In this document: piece by piece, positions 21,684 to 29,152 of the stretch
Position numbering within the stretch: the first letter of the stretch is position 1
How the letters are laid out: each line of letters opens with the position of its first letter
Source: Candidatus Coatesiibacteriota bacterium
GTDB taxonomy: Bacteria > RBG-13-66-14 > B26-G2 > WVWN01 > G020348885
Assembly (NCBI GenBank): GCA_020348885.1
Contig: CP070755.1
Span: forward strand, 2,408,914 to 2,441,534
Length of the DNA stretch: 32,621 nt
Direction: 5' to 3'
Program-made: the position numbers and the translations under genes
Notes under the pieces: model-generated
Told to the model about the DNA's origin: nothing
Database searches by the model: none
What the model saw: only the letters and a program-made list of their open reading frames with translations

Positions 21684-23083
21684 CAGTATCCTTTGTTCGT
21701 AAGCGTTTTTTTCAACGCTTCGGCACCCGCGGACTTATCGAACTTCCCGGCGATTACCCGGTAACGATCGCCTTTCGCCGGCACCAGATAAACCGGTTCG
21801 TCCGTCCACGCGCTTATCTCTTTAGCCAACAGGAACGCGTATTTCCGGGGCGTGCCCGCACGCATTTCGACACCGTATTTTTCCGCTCCCGAGAGGTTTA
21901 ACGCGACGACTTCTATCGGATAACGGCCCGGCCGAGGTAACCGCTTCCAGGGCATAGCCGGATACAGTGCTTTACCTTTGAACGGGCCTTCGCCGAGGCG
22001 CCGCGCGAGATACCCGTCGCGTTGTTCCAGTCCGGTGAAGGAGTAAAGTACGATTCCGTCGGCGCCGACCTCCCGCGACGCGGTAATCCGGTCGGCGATG
22101 GCCGAGTACGTTTCCGACGTGGGTTCGCCGCCGCCGTCGACCAGGGACCAAACGCCGGCGTAGAGGAAACGGTCGCCTTTCACTGATACGCCGTCGGCGA
22201 CCCACTCGGCGACTGTACCGGCGTCCCGCGAGTACGCCATAGGGACGACGAAGTCCACGATGCCCTCCTCCAGCCAGGTCGTCCAATCCTGCCGGCACTC
22301 GCCGTACGCTTTACTCTTTCGTACGGCGAAGACGGCGGCCGACAGCTCGACGGCGGGCTTCTCGCGTTTTACCCCGTTACCGAGGCGGGCGACGAACCGG
22401 GTTATCTGCGCCCGGCGCCAGTCATCCAACGCCGCCGTATCGGAAATCGGTAGGCCCGTTTCCCTTTTATACCGCTTGAGCGCTTCGTCGTTATACAGAG
22501 CGCCGCCGTCGGAGTAGCGCACGTAGTCTAGGTGCAACCCGTCTATGTCGTAATTGACGACGATGTCCATCAAGACGTTGTATAGGTAATCCTGGACTTC
22601 TGGTAGTCCCGGGTCCAGCCACGCCATATTGTACACATCGAACTTATCGCCCGACTTGGTACGGGCTAACCAATCAGGGTGGTCGACGGCCGGGTGTCCA
22701 TCCGGCGTAGGCGTTTTCTCGTTCAACGTTACGAAGGTCGTAACCCACGCGTGGACGCGTATCCCGGCGGCGTGGGCCTCGGAAATGAGTTCCGCAAGCG
22801 GGTCGAACTCCGGGTCCGTTCCCGCCAGATGGGGCGAACGCGGCTCCGGGTTCGGGTATTTATCGGTATAGCGGTTGGGAACGTAAAGGGCGTCGCCCCG
22901 GTATCGAACCTCGTAAAAAATCGCGTTAAGGTTGGCTTCTTTCGCCAATTCAACGACCGCCGGGACGTCTTCCGGAGCGTTCAACTCCCAGGGGCATACC
23001 CAGACGCCCCGCGCTTCTTCGGCGGCTACCGCACCGGCGGCCGTTGCGGATAATAGCGACGTTATGACGACGGTTCTAAGCAA
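21683..23083 (-). CDS. GHL10-family glycoside hydrolase-like protein with C-terminal SPOR domain
   Basis: 466 residues starting with TTG at 23083 (no usable ATG; a signal peptide MLRTVVITSLLSATAAGAVA follows at once). Residues about 25-355 are a glycosyl hydrolase-like 10 (YngK/DUF187) TIM barrel: RGVWVCPWELN, LNAIFYEVRYRGDALY, GIRVHAWVTTF, IDGLHLDYVRY (acid/base region) and VVPMAYSRDAG. Residues about 388-466 are a SPOR-like domain (YPIEVVALNLSGAEKYGVEM ... VPAKGDRYRVIAGKFDKSAG), which binds peptidoglycan lacking stem peptides and recruits proteins to septa. The protein probably acts on cell-wall glycan during division or remodelling. No ribosome binding site is clear. Confidence 0.9.
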   Translation of the reverse strand: MLRTVVITSLLSATAAGAVAAEEARGVWVCPWELNAPEDVPAVVELAKEANLNAIFYEVRYRGDALYVPNRYTDKYPNPEPRSPHLAGTDPEFDPLAELISEAHAAGIRVHAWVTTFVTLNEKTPTPDGHPAVDHPDWLARTKSGDKFDVYNMAWLDPGLPEVQDYLYNVLMDIVVNYDIDGLHLDYVRYSDGGALYNDEALKRYKRETGLPISDTAALDDWRRAQITRFVARLGNGVKREKPAVELSAAVFAVRKSKAYGECRQDWTTWLEEGIVDFVVPMAYSRDAGTVAEWVADGVSVKGDRFLYAGVWSLVDGGGEPTSETYSAIADRITASREVGADGIVLYSFTGLEQRDGYLARRLGEGPFKGKALYPAMPWKRLPRPGRYPIEVVALNLSGAEKYGVEMRAGTPRKYAFLLAKEISAWTDEPVYLVPAKGDRYRVIAGKFDKSAGAEALKKTLTNKGY

Positions 23084-23092
23084 GACTGGAAG

Positions 23093-23121
23093 ATAATAAT
23101 ACCGGCCCGGTAACCGCGCAA
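23093..23121 (-). promoter_or_regulatory. Promoter of the GHL10-cytochrome-peptidase-kinase operon
   Basis: Minus-strand TTGCGC (23116-23121), a 17-base spacer and TATTAT (23093-23098). The predicted transcript would begin within a few bases of the TTG start codon, so the mRNA may be leaderless. This could explain the missing ribosome binding site. Confidence 0.5.
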
Positions 23122-23242
23122 GCGAAAAACCCTTTTCATATACCTAGTCCAAAACCGTGCGGCTTACACGCGGTGTCTTCGGCGGTGGGGCCTATATTCC
23201 AGTTGTGTTTTACGGCGACGCGAATGGCCCAAGTTTAACGAT

Positions 23243-24019
23243 TTATATCTTCCTTAACAATACAACCACGTCTCCGGTTTCGTCGTCAGGCGTGATTATG
23301 TTGGCCGGATTGTAATCGCCGCCGACGCAGCATTCTATATTGAAAACGCGCGATTCTTCGACTATACCCTCGTAGTCGTAGAAGGTTAACGCGTGAAAGA
23401 TCGCGTCCTCGGTGAGTACGTATTCGTCCGTTCCGTCGACGACGCGGAGTTGATGGCGAATCCGTTCGGTCTTGGCGGTTCGGTCAACCGCGTAAGCGAC
23501 GAAGGAACCGTTTACGGTAACGGCACCTTCGACGACGGTCCATTCTCCGGCGCCGCCGACGTATTTTTCCGGCGGCCCGACCAGACTCGTATCTACGGCG
23601 TAGAGGCCTCCCGGATTCAGGATGGCCGCGACGTTTTTCAGGTGGGTTATCAGGTCTCGTTTGTCGATTATATATTTTATCGTGTCGCCGGTACATATCG
23701 CCGCGTCGTAAGGACCCGCAATTGACGGGGCGGTAATGTCGCTCAGTATCGCCGTCATGTCCAGCGATTCGCGGCGGGCTTTTTCGTTTACGTATTCGAC
23801 TGACGTTCGGTTTTTATCAATTCCGACGCATTTTATTCCCATACGGGCCAGCTCAGCCATAACCCGGCCGCTGCCGCACCCGACGTCAAGGAGCGTCTGG
23901 AAAGCGTTGAGCCGGTCGTCGAATACTTGGCGATAGAACGCGCCTTCGGCTTCGGTCGTGGCGCTGTGTGCGATATCGTAGTAACGGGGGTAATCGTAAA
24001 GGCTGCCGTGGGTTACCAT
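23243..24019 (-). CDS. Class I SAM-dependent methyltransferase
   Basis: 258 residues. Motif I is LLDVGCGSGRVMAELA (about residues 43-58), with the acidic end of strand 2 in CVGIDKNRTSVEYV and AILSDITAP at strand 3, then YDAAICTGDTIKYI at motif II. The N-terminal SLYDYPRYYDIAHSA is typical of the group acting on small metabolites. The C-terminal half is rich in beta strands (ECCVGGDYNPANII), as in the Methyltransf_25/glycine-N-methyltransferase-like branch. The substrate is unknown. No clear ribosome binding site precedes the ATG at 24019. It follows the barrel-protein gene on the same strand (38-base gap) but may be independently expressed. Confidence 0.88.
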   Translation of the reverse strand: MVTHGSLYDYPRYYDIAHSATTEAEGAFYRQVFDDRLNAFQTLLDVGCGSGRVMAELARMGIKCVGIDKNRTSVEYVNEKARRESLDMTAILSDITAPSIAGPYDAAICTGDTIKYIIDKRDLITHLKNVAAILNPGGLYAVDTSLVGPPEKYVGGAGEWTVVEGAVTVNGSFVAYAVDRTAKTERIRHQLRVVDGTDEYVLTEDAIFHALTFYDYEGIVEESRVFNIECCVGGDYNPANIITPDDETGDVVVLLRKI

Positions 24020-24057
24020 TTTGCGTCGTTAGAATATGGAGGAAATAGAGAGTGTGA

Positions 24058-24747
24058 TTAGAACAGCGATAGGGGGATTCTCCACTCGAATTTCACGGAC
24101 CATATCAAGTTGTTTACCCGATGGTTTTCGTGGTTGGGTAGAGTCGTTTTACTCGCCGAAAGGTACTTCGCGGACGGGATGACGTATACCTGATTAGCGA
24201 GACGGACCGGGATCGCTAACTCCGGCCCTATGTAAAATGAGTACCTGCCGTCGGCGAGGTAGTTGTATGTTGCTCTATGGAATTCGCTTTTATCCCGGCC
24301 CCACGGACGGAGTAACCCGAAATAGACGCCGCAGTACGGTGAAACCGTTTTTGTATACCAGGGATTGACTCCGACGGACGCGCCGGCGTACCAGAACCTA
24401 CTCGCCGAGTCCACGTCGAAACCGACCTCATTGGCGTACGCTTCCCATTCGTCGGTGTTAGGTGCGGTATAGTCGACGGTCAACGCGAACCGGAACCACC
24501 GGCCCTGTAGCGCAACATTGATAGCTACACCGTGGCCCGGATTGAACTGGTCCACGGGCGCGATTACGCTCCTTTTCCACGGCCCCACGGGGACGTCGTA
24601 ATCGTATCCTACGGCGACCGCGACGAAATCGTACTCCGGCGACGCCCGGGACCACCCAACGGACCCGGCAGATGATAATGTCGCTGTTCCGATTAGGAAA
24701 GCGAAAAGAATAATATTGTTAACCTTTGGTCGGGTCAATAGAGGCAT
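24058..24747 (-). CDS. Predicted outer-membrane beta-barrel protein
   Basis: 229 residues. A signal peptide follows a short basic region (MPLLTRPKVNNIILFAFLIGTATLSSAG). The rest has alternating strands of the barrel type, such as YDFVAVAVGYDYDVPVG, HGVAINVALQGRWFRFALTVDY, WYAGASVGVNPWY, PYCGVYFGLLRPWG and YSFYIGPELAIPVRL. It ends in WSVKFEWRIPLSLF with a terminal Phe and aromatic spacing, the classic signal read by the BAM complex. About eight strands are countable, as in OmpW/OmpX-like small barrels. I cannot assign the family. The start at 24747 lies 29 bases inside the upstream gene. Confidence 0.65.
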   Translation of the reverse strand: MPLLTRPKVNNIILFAFLIGTATLSSAGSVGWSRASPEYDFVAVAVGYDYDVPVGPWKRSVIAPVDQFNPGHGVAINVALQGRWFRFALTVDYTAPNTDEWEAYANEVGFDVDSASRFWYAGASVGVNPWYTKTVSPYCGVYFGLLRPWGRDKSEFHRATYNYLADGRYSFYIGPELAIPVRLANQVYVIPSAKYLSASKTTLPNHENHRVNNLIWSVKFEWRIPLSLF

Positions 24748-25180
24748 TTTTCTCGGGCGGGAAGAAGTCTTCCCATGTTATCGTCCAATGGGCTTCGGTC
24801 GGGTACCCGTCTTCTATCTCCAGTATAGTTTTGTTGATGCATCCGCCGCCGCCGTAAGGGTAGCACGTCCAGCGCCCGTCGCAGTCGGTCCCGAACTCGC
24901 CCGGCGGGTACGACGTTTCGTATTTCCGATTCATCGCTTTCGTAATTCCCTGGCCCGCCGAAAAGTATACGTAAACATATATCTCTTCGCGAGCGGTTTT
25001 AATTATGAGGTCCCCGTCGGGCGGTAGATAGGCGTAACTGTAATCGGCCGTCCATATATCGAGGTAGTAGTCGGTCCCATTGGTGAGGTAAAGTGTGAAG
25101 TACTTCGCGGCGCCGACGGGCAGAACCGACAACGCAGCCGCGAGCGCAATTACCTTTAACGCGAAACGGGCTTTTTTCAT
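24719..25180 (-). CDS. Small secreted protein of unknown function with Cys-rich loop
   Basis: 153 residues with a signal peptide (MKKARFALKVIALAAALSVLPVGA); GAAGG precedes the ATG. The mature part is an all-beta protein: YFTLYLTNGTDYYLDIWTA, DGDLIIKTAREEIYVYVYF, then a loop FGTDCDGRWTCYPYGGGGCI with three Cys, and WTITWEDFFPP. The aromatic/Thr-rich strands resemble secreted lipoprotein-like or surface-binding domains, but I recognise no family. It overlaps the barrel gene by 29 bases, so the two are coupled and the product may work with the barrel in the envelope. Confidence 0.7.
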   Translation of the reverse strand: MKKARFALKVIALAAALSVLPVGAAKYFTLYLTNGTDYYLDIWTADYSYAYLPPDGDLIIKTAREEIYVYVYFSAGQGITKAMNRKYETSYPPGEFGTDCDGRWTCYPYGGGGCINKTILEIEDGYPTEAHWTITWEDFFPPEKNASIDPTKG

Positions 25181-25230
25181 ATAACTACCTTCGTTTTTGT
25201 AAGCCGCGGGGAGGATTATGGACGTTTCCC

Positions 25231-25596
25231 CTAAAGGTACTTTCTCAGTTCTTCGTAAGCATCAGCCGGATCCACAAGAGTTACGTAGTCCGCCGCGCCG
25301 CCGAGTATGTTTTTCGCGTACTCGTGCTCGTCCCGCGGCGCCAGAATAAGGGCCGGAATATTATGGACTTTAGCTGGCATCAATATATCGCCGGTCGTTA
25401 GGGCGATACCGGTAGTAGGGGTTATCTTATGCAAGTAGCCTATTATGACTGAAACGCCGTCGGCGGGCGTCAGGTGGCCGCTGTATTTACCGTGGCCATC
25501 GACGCTATTACCCAGCGGCAAGGTTTCGGCGCCGGCCGCAAGTGCCCTGGTCAACAACAGTGGGTCCGTTCCCTCGAAGTAGCCGATAATGGTCAT
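25231..25596 (-). CDS. Small cytoplasmic alpha/beta protein, family not recognised
   Basis: 121 residues, GGGAGA upstream of the ATG, no signal peptide or membrane segment. The chain begins with a strand MTIIGYFEG, a helix LLLTRALAAG, and later strands VSVIIGYLH, GIALTTGDI and IPALILAP, then a helix and DYVTLVDPADAYEELRKYL. Such alternating strand-helix order fits a Rossmann or response-regulator-like fold, and LTTGDILMPAKVHNIPALIL hints at a ligand site, but the known Asp/Lys signature of receivers is not present. It lies between the secreted-protein genes and the zinc-ribbon gene. No function can be assigned. Confidence 0.6.
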   Translation of the reverse strand: MTIIGYFEGTDPLLLTRALAAGAETLPLGNSVDGHGKYSGHLTPADGVSVIIGYLHKITPTTGIALTTGDILMPAKVHNIPALILAPRDEHEYAKNILGGAADYVTLVDPADAYEELRKYL

Positions 25597-25644
25597 ACGT
25601 TCTCCCGGCAGATGTCGGAACGTTATAACGGGCGGGCGCGGGCT

Positions 25645-26769
25645 TTATACGCCGGCTAACTGGGCCGCGAGTTGCGCCAGCGCTCCGGCCTCGGTCGCGA
25701 CGTAACCGCCGCCTACGCAAATTACGCATACTATAATGATTATCGCGACTATAACGGCGAGGATTATCGCGATTACAATTTTGGTCTTACTTACCGGCCG
25801 TTTTCCGGATACGCCGCCGGTTCGCCCGTCCATTACCGCGTTAAACTTCTTGTTCTTATACAGATAGATGAGGTTCCATATCGGCTGGAAGACAAGCCGC
25901 GCTTTCATACCCGAGATTTCGGTATTGCACGAGTGAAGTCGTTCCACCTCGCCGGAGCAGGCGCTCCGTTCGAACTCTTCGACCAGGCGGCGCCCGCGAG
26001 CCCACGCGTCCTCGGGCGTTATCGCCGGTTGCTTAACTTCGTAGCGGCCCGGGTCCGCGGTCGCGAGGGGTCCGGCTCCTTCGTCGTTGGAATACCGGGC
26101 GCGGTCGTCGGCGACGTTGTCAAGGTCGCTCTGGGACAGCGCCGCGTCGTCGCCCGTGACCGGCGTGCGGTAGTTTCCCTTATGCGTCCCCGACGTCCGG
26201 TGCCAGTCCTTGTATTGTTCGTGATCGGTGTAGGTCTCGCGGCGCTTTGTAGTCGCGTTGTAACGGGTCCGTGTAACCGGCCGTGAATGCGTGGTGGAGT
26301 ACTCTCCCGTCCATTGGCTCGTAGCGTCGCACTCGAAGACGTACGTCGGCGCGTAGAAACCGTCGAGTTTTACGATTTTTGAAACCTTGTCGGCGTCGCC
26401 GGGGGTGAACATCCCACCCTCGAGCCACGACACGAGTTTTTCCAGAACACCTTTCTCTTCAAAAGCGAAAGGGGTCAGGAACTTGGGGCAGTCGAGACCA
26501 CCTTCGCGCTTTTCCTCGGCTTTAAGGATCGACGGCATAAAGTACGTCGAACCGCAGAACTCGCACGTGAGTTTCGCGACGCCGGGGACCATCTTCATCG
26601 CGCCGCCGCAGCTTCCGCACGTGAGTTCCATTAGGTCCGACGGCTGTTCCGGGACGCCGACGACCATTATATCGGTTCCGCACTCCTGGCACTTGACCGA
26701 CTTGCCGACGTTCTCTTTTGTGTACGGTACCGCCGACGAGCAGTTGGGACACGTTACGTTCGAGGCCAT
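25645..26769 (-). CDS. Double zinc-ribbon membrane-anchored protein
   Basis: 374 residues, GGAGGG before the ATG. Two zinc ribbons open the protein: Cys7/Cys10 with Cys27/Cys30 (CPNC ... CQEC) and Cys51/Cys54 with Cys69/Cys72 (CGSC ... CEFC). A middle region follows with FYAPTYVFECDA and a Thr/Tyr/Arg-rich, strand-like stretch (TRTRYNATTKRRETYTDHEQ). A single hydrophobic segment near residues 330-357 (IVIAIILAVIVAIIIIVC) leaves a short Ala-rich tail. This matches a loose family of zinc-ribbon, DUF-type, tail-anchored proteins found in many bacteria. The ribbons should face the cytoplasm. Role unknown. A good promoter precedes it. Confidence 0.75.
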   Translation of the reverse strand: MASNVTCPNCSSAVPYTKENVGKSVKCQECGTDIMVVGVPEQPSDLMELTCGSCGGAMKMVPGVAKLTCEFCGSTYFMPSILKAEEKREGGLDCPKFLTPFAFEEKGVLEKLVSWLEGGMFTPGDADKVSKIVKLDGFYAPTYVFECDATSQWTGEYSTTHSRPVTRTRYNATTKRRETYTDHEQYKDWHRTSGTHKGNYRTPVTGDDAALSQSDLDNVADDRARYSNDEGAGPLATADPGRYEVKQPAITPEDAWARGRRLVEEFERSACSGEVERLHSCNTEISGMKARLVFQPIWNLIYLYKNKKFNAVMDGRTGGVSGKRPVSKTKIVIAIILAVIVAIIIIVCVICVGGGYVATEAGALAQLAAQLAGV

Positions 26770-26812
26770 TTCACCCTCCGTTTGGGACCCGTTTTTTTCG
26801 GCTTTTTACGAA

Positions 26813-26841
26813 AAATTAGCATAACGGCGGCGGCGCGTCAA
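26813..26841 (-). promoter_or_regulatory. Promoter of the zinc-ribbon gene
   Basis: Minus-strand TTGACG (26836-26841), a 17-base spacer and TAATTT (26813-26818), about 45 bases before the ATG at 26769. Together with the terminator at 26940 it accounts for the gap 26770-27092; I see no gene in the rest of that gap. Confidence 0.65.
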
Positions 26842-26939
26842 TTATAAGTTAACCCGGCGGTTCCCATTATGCTCTCCGCGCGGCGAATCGGAGCCGGATG
26901 GATTCCGAGGTTCCAGATACGGGGCAGGGTTCCACGTAC

Positions 26940-26967
26940 AAAAAAACCGCTCTCTCGACGAGGCGGT
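26940..26967 (-). terminator. Terminator of the methyltransferase/C2H2 gene cluster
   Basis: Minus-strand stem ACCGC / GCGGT (26946-26967) with an inner CTC/GAG pair and a U7 tract (26940-26946 on the opposite strand). It lies about 125 bases after the stop at 27093. Confidence 0.7.
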
Positions 26968-27092
26968 CCTAAAAGGTTTATTCGTACGTTCCGGCGGTTG
27001 TTTCCGAGACGGCGGCGAGGGAGGAAACGAGGATACGCCTTATATAGCACAGAAAGACCGCCGGGACCGGCTAGCGTCGGTTTTCTTTTACG

Positions 27093-27527
27093 TTATTCGG
27101 TAGGTTCGAGGGTCCCTTGTAAACGGATAATGATGAAAGCAGCCGCGAACGCGCCGCCGACTAGGGCGAATTTTAAGTATGGATTCAATTTGAAACTACT
27201 TTCCGTTTTCGGTTCGTACTCCTCAAACCAACCCTCGTAGTCGGACTTCATCGCCTCCCATTTGCCGGGATGATCGGTTTTGATGTGTTCTATGTACTCG
27301 GCTTCGGTCACGAAACGGACCCGGCAATCGTAGCATATAAACTCGCCTTCACCTTCGATAATAACGTCCGACGGTTCCGGCGTTACTTCGGCCGAGTAAG
27401 GTTCCGCCGTCGTCTCTTCGCCCGCGTCGGCGACGGCGTACGCATACAAGTCCGAGACGGGTACGCCGGTGGCGGTTATCGCGAACGCTAACACAGAAGC
27501 CGTTAAGGCAAAGGGAGTTCGTCTCAT
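27093..27527 (-). CDS. Secreted, membrane-anchored protein with a C2H2-type zinc finger motif
   Basis: 144 residues. A signal peptide covers about 1-30 (MRRTPFALTASVLAFAITAT). After an acidic Thr/Pro-rich spacer, residues 65-86 read C-Y-D-C-x12-H-I-K-T-D-H, exactly the spacing C-x2-C-x12-H-x4-H of a classical C2H2 zinc finger, with F and Y at hydrophobic positions. A single membrane segment follows near residues 117-135 (YLKFALVGGAFAAAFIIIRL). Such fingers are normally cytoplasmic DNA- or protein-binding units, so a finger facing the periplasm is odd. It may instead bind zinc structurally. It is downstream of the EF-hand-like gene on the same strand, probably co-transcribed. Confidence 0.65.
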   Translation of the reverse strand: MRRTPFALTASVLAFAITATGVPVSDLYAYAVADAGEETTAEPYSAEVTPEPSDVIIEGEGEFICYDCRVRFVTEAEYIEHIKTDHPGKWEAMKSDYEGWFEEYEPKTESSFKLNPYLKFALVGGAFAAAFIIIRLQGTLEPTE

Positions 27528-27543
27528 ATCACTTCCCGCTTTC

Positions 27544-28158
27544 TTATTCTACTACGTAAACCCCCTCGTTCTCGTCGTAGTAGTATATCTTCTTTTCTAT
27601 CGTATAATCTTCGTAAACCCTTTCTCCTTCATCGTCCTCGCCCACGTCAATCGTACCGACGCCCCACGTGGTTATTTCAGGAACGCCGTCGTCGTTTACG
27701 TCGTCGAAGCGTACTTCCGTATCAAAACCTCCGTGTAGCTCGCTCCAGTTCGCGACGACCTCTTCCCATATCCGTTCGAGGCGACCGCCGCGGGGCGTGA
27801 GCATCAGGGCCACGTCATCCCAACCGGCCGACGAACCGAGCATCCGCCTGTAAACGACGTAGATGACGACCAGTCCGGGTGTCAGTTCTTGAACAGTGAA
27901 CGCCTGAACGGTGTCGGTTCTTTTAAGGTTGATATTCTCGAAGTCTATTACGTACGGTTCGTAAACGGTACCGCCTACTTCGGTGGTTATCGTCAGGCGC
28001 CTTTCGGCGGTTATCGGCGCCGGCGGTTCCGGCCACTCGATCGCGTAAGCTTTCTCCGCGGCGCCGTCGCCATCGAGGTCCGGTAGTTCGGTTACGAGTG
28101 TCCTTGCGCCGGCGTTCAACGTGGTTAATGCCACCGCTATGAGAGCTAACCGGTTCAT
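27544..28158 (-). CDS. Secreted protein with two EF-hand/dockerin-like Asp-Gly motifs
   Basis: 204 residues with signal peptide (MNRLALIAVALTTLNAGA). Two calcium-loop-like segments, LPDLDGDGAAEKAYAI at residues about 25-40 and FDDVNDDGVPEITTWG near 155-170, follow the D-x-[DN]-x-D-G pattern found in EF-hands, FG-GAP and VCBS repeats. The rest is beta-rich (TVQAFTVQELTPGLVVIYVVY). It is likely a periplasmic or extracellular protein of the type that reports numeric values by propeller-like integrin repeats. It begins directly after the stop of the upstream methyltransferase gene (no gap). No named family. Confidence 0.7.
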   Translation of the reverse strand: MNRLALIAVALTTLNAGARTLVTELPDLDGDGAAEKAYAIEWPEPPAPITAERRLTITTEVGGTVYEPYVIDFENINLKRTDTVQAFTVQELTPGLVVIYVVYRRMLGSSAGWDDVALMLTPRGGRLERIWEEVVANWSELHGGFDTEVRFDDVNDDGVPEITTWGVGTIDVGEDDEGERVYEDYTIEKKIYYYDENEGVYVVE

Positions 28159-28896
28159 CTACGGCCGTTTCGCCACCGCCCAGATGGCGTTATGATTGAT
28201 GGTCAAAGGTTCGTCGACGGCGCCCCAAGCCACCGCTTCGACGAAACCGGCGTCTTCCAACATCCGTTTCAGCTCGTGCCAGGAGTATAACCGATTCCAC
28301 GTTTCTTTGGTGGTTTGGCCGCCGCCCGGCTTGACGAACGTCCAGTCGGTAATCGCCGCCGACTCGTCCAGGTCGAAGCGCCGCTCTTCGAGGATTCGCC
28401 CCTGGCCGGCCCATTGCCACCCATACGGTTGGAAATGGCGTATCACCCAATCCCGGTTTATTACCTGTAATACGAAGGTCCCGCCGGGACGAAGCGCTCT
28501 CAGAACCCGTTCTAATATATCAAGGTTCGTGTCGTCGTCGAAGTACCCGAAGCTGGTCCATAGACATATGACGGCGTCGAACTCGTTGACGTAACTCATT
28601 TCCCGCATATCGACCACGTCGAAGCGGGCGCCCGAGTTCACCTTTTGCGCTCGGGCTCTCGCCGCCTCGACGTAATCGGGCTGGAAGTCCACGCCCAGGA
28701 CTTCGTAACCCAGGGCCGCCAGCGGTATCGCAACGCGGCCGACTCCACAGGCAAGATCCAATACTTTACACGGACCGCCCAGCGCCCACTCGACGAAGGC
28801 CAGCGTATGGTCAACGTCCTCGCCCTCCCTGGCGGCGAAACCGTATTCCAGCCAGTTCTCGTCAAAGAAGTCGTCTATCCAGTCTTTATAGACCAT
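28159..28896 (-). CDS. Class I SAM-dependent methyltransferase
   Basis: 245 residues. The ATG at 28896 is chosen because GAGG lies eight bases upstream; a longer frame start at 28959 has no such site. Motif I is KVLDLACGVGRVAIPLA (about 44-60), then VLGVDFQPDYVEAARARA with the acidic residue binding the ribose, RFDVVDMREM, and FDAVICLWTSFGYFDDD. A typical post-motif region LRALRPGGTFVLQVINRDW follows. The C-terminal half contains TWNRLYSWHELKRMLEDAGF, a common end in methyltransferases that modify small molecules or cyclopropane-type lipids. The substrate is unknown. It heads a unit with the EF-hand-like and C2H2 genes. Confidence 0.9.
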   Translation of the reverse strand: MVYKDWIDDFFDENWLEYGFAAREGEDVDHTLAFVEWALGGPCKVLDLACGVGRVAIPLAALGYEVLGVDFQPDYVEAARARAQKVNSGARFDVVDMREMSYVNEFDAVICLWTSFGYFDDDTNLDILERVLRALRPGGTFVLQVINRDWVIRHFQPYGWQWAGQGRILEERRFDLDESAAITDWTFVKPGGGQTTKETWNRLYSWHELKRMLEDAGFVEAVAWGAVDEPLTINHNAIWAVAKRP

Positions 28897-29030
28897 TAAT
28901 CTTACCTCGAGGATAGATCGTTTAATCGCCCACGTAAGTAGGGGTTCACGAAATCGCACCCAACCGGCTTATATCGGGGTTGATTATAAGGTATAAAAAG
29001 GCGCGGCGGAAGGGAAAACGTACTAATCCC

Positions 29031-29059
29031 TTGACGCGGTCGGTCCCGGCCAGTAAAAT
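29031..29059 (+). promoter_or_regulatory. Strong promoter of the HEAT-repeat operon
   Basis: TTGACG (29031-29036), a 17-base spacer and TAAAAT (29054-29059), 93 bases before the ATG at 29153. Confidence 0.75.
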
Positions 29060-29152
29060 ACCACCGCTTTACTATAAGAGGGAGTGATTAACCCTAACCG
29101 TTCTATATACGTCGAAGAAGAAACGACGGGAAGGCAACCGGAGGACCGACAT

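Noticed and set aside
23130-23242. A possible small protein fragment in the gap before the methyltransferase
   Set aside because: Both strands give protein-like stretches (for example GVFGGGAYIPVVFYGDANGP on plus), but there is no start, no homologue I recognise and they exclude each other.
26838-27092. Small frames in the gap between the zinc-ribbon and C2H2 genes
   Set aside because: They overlap the promoter and the terminator hairpin and lack ribosome binding sites.
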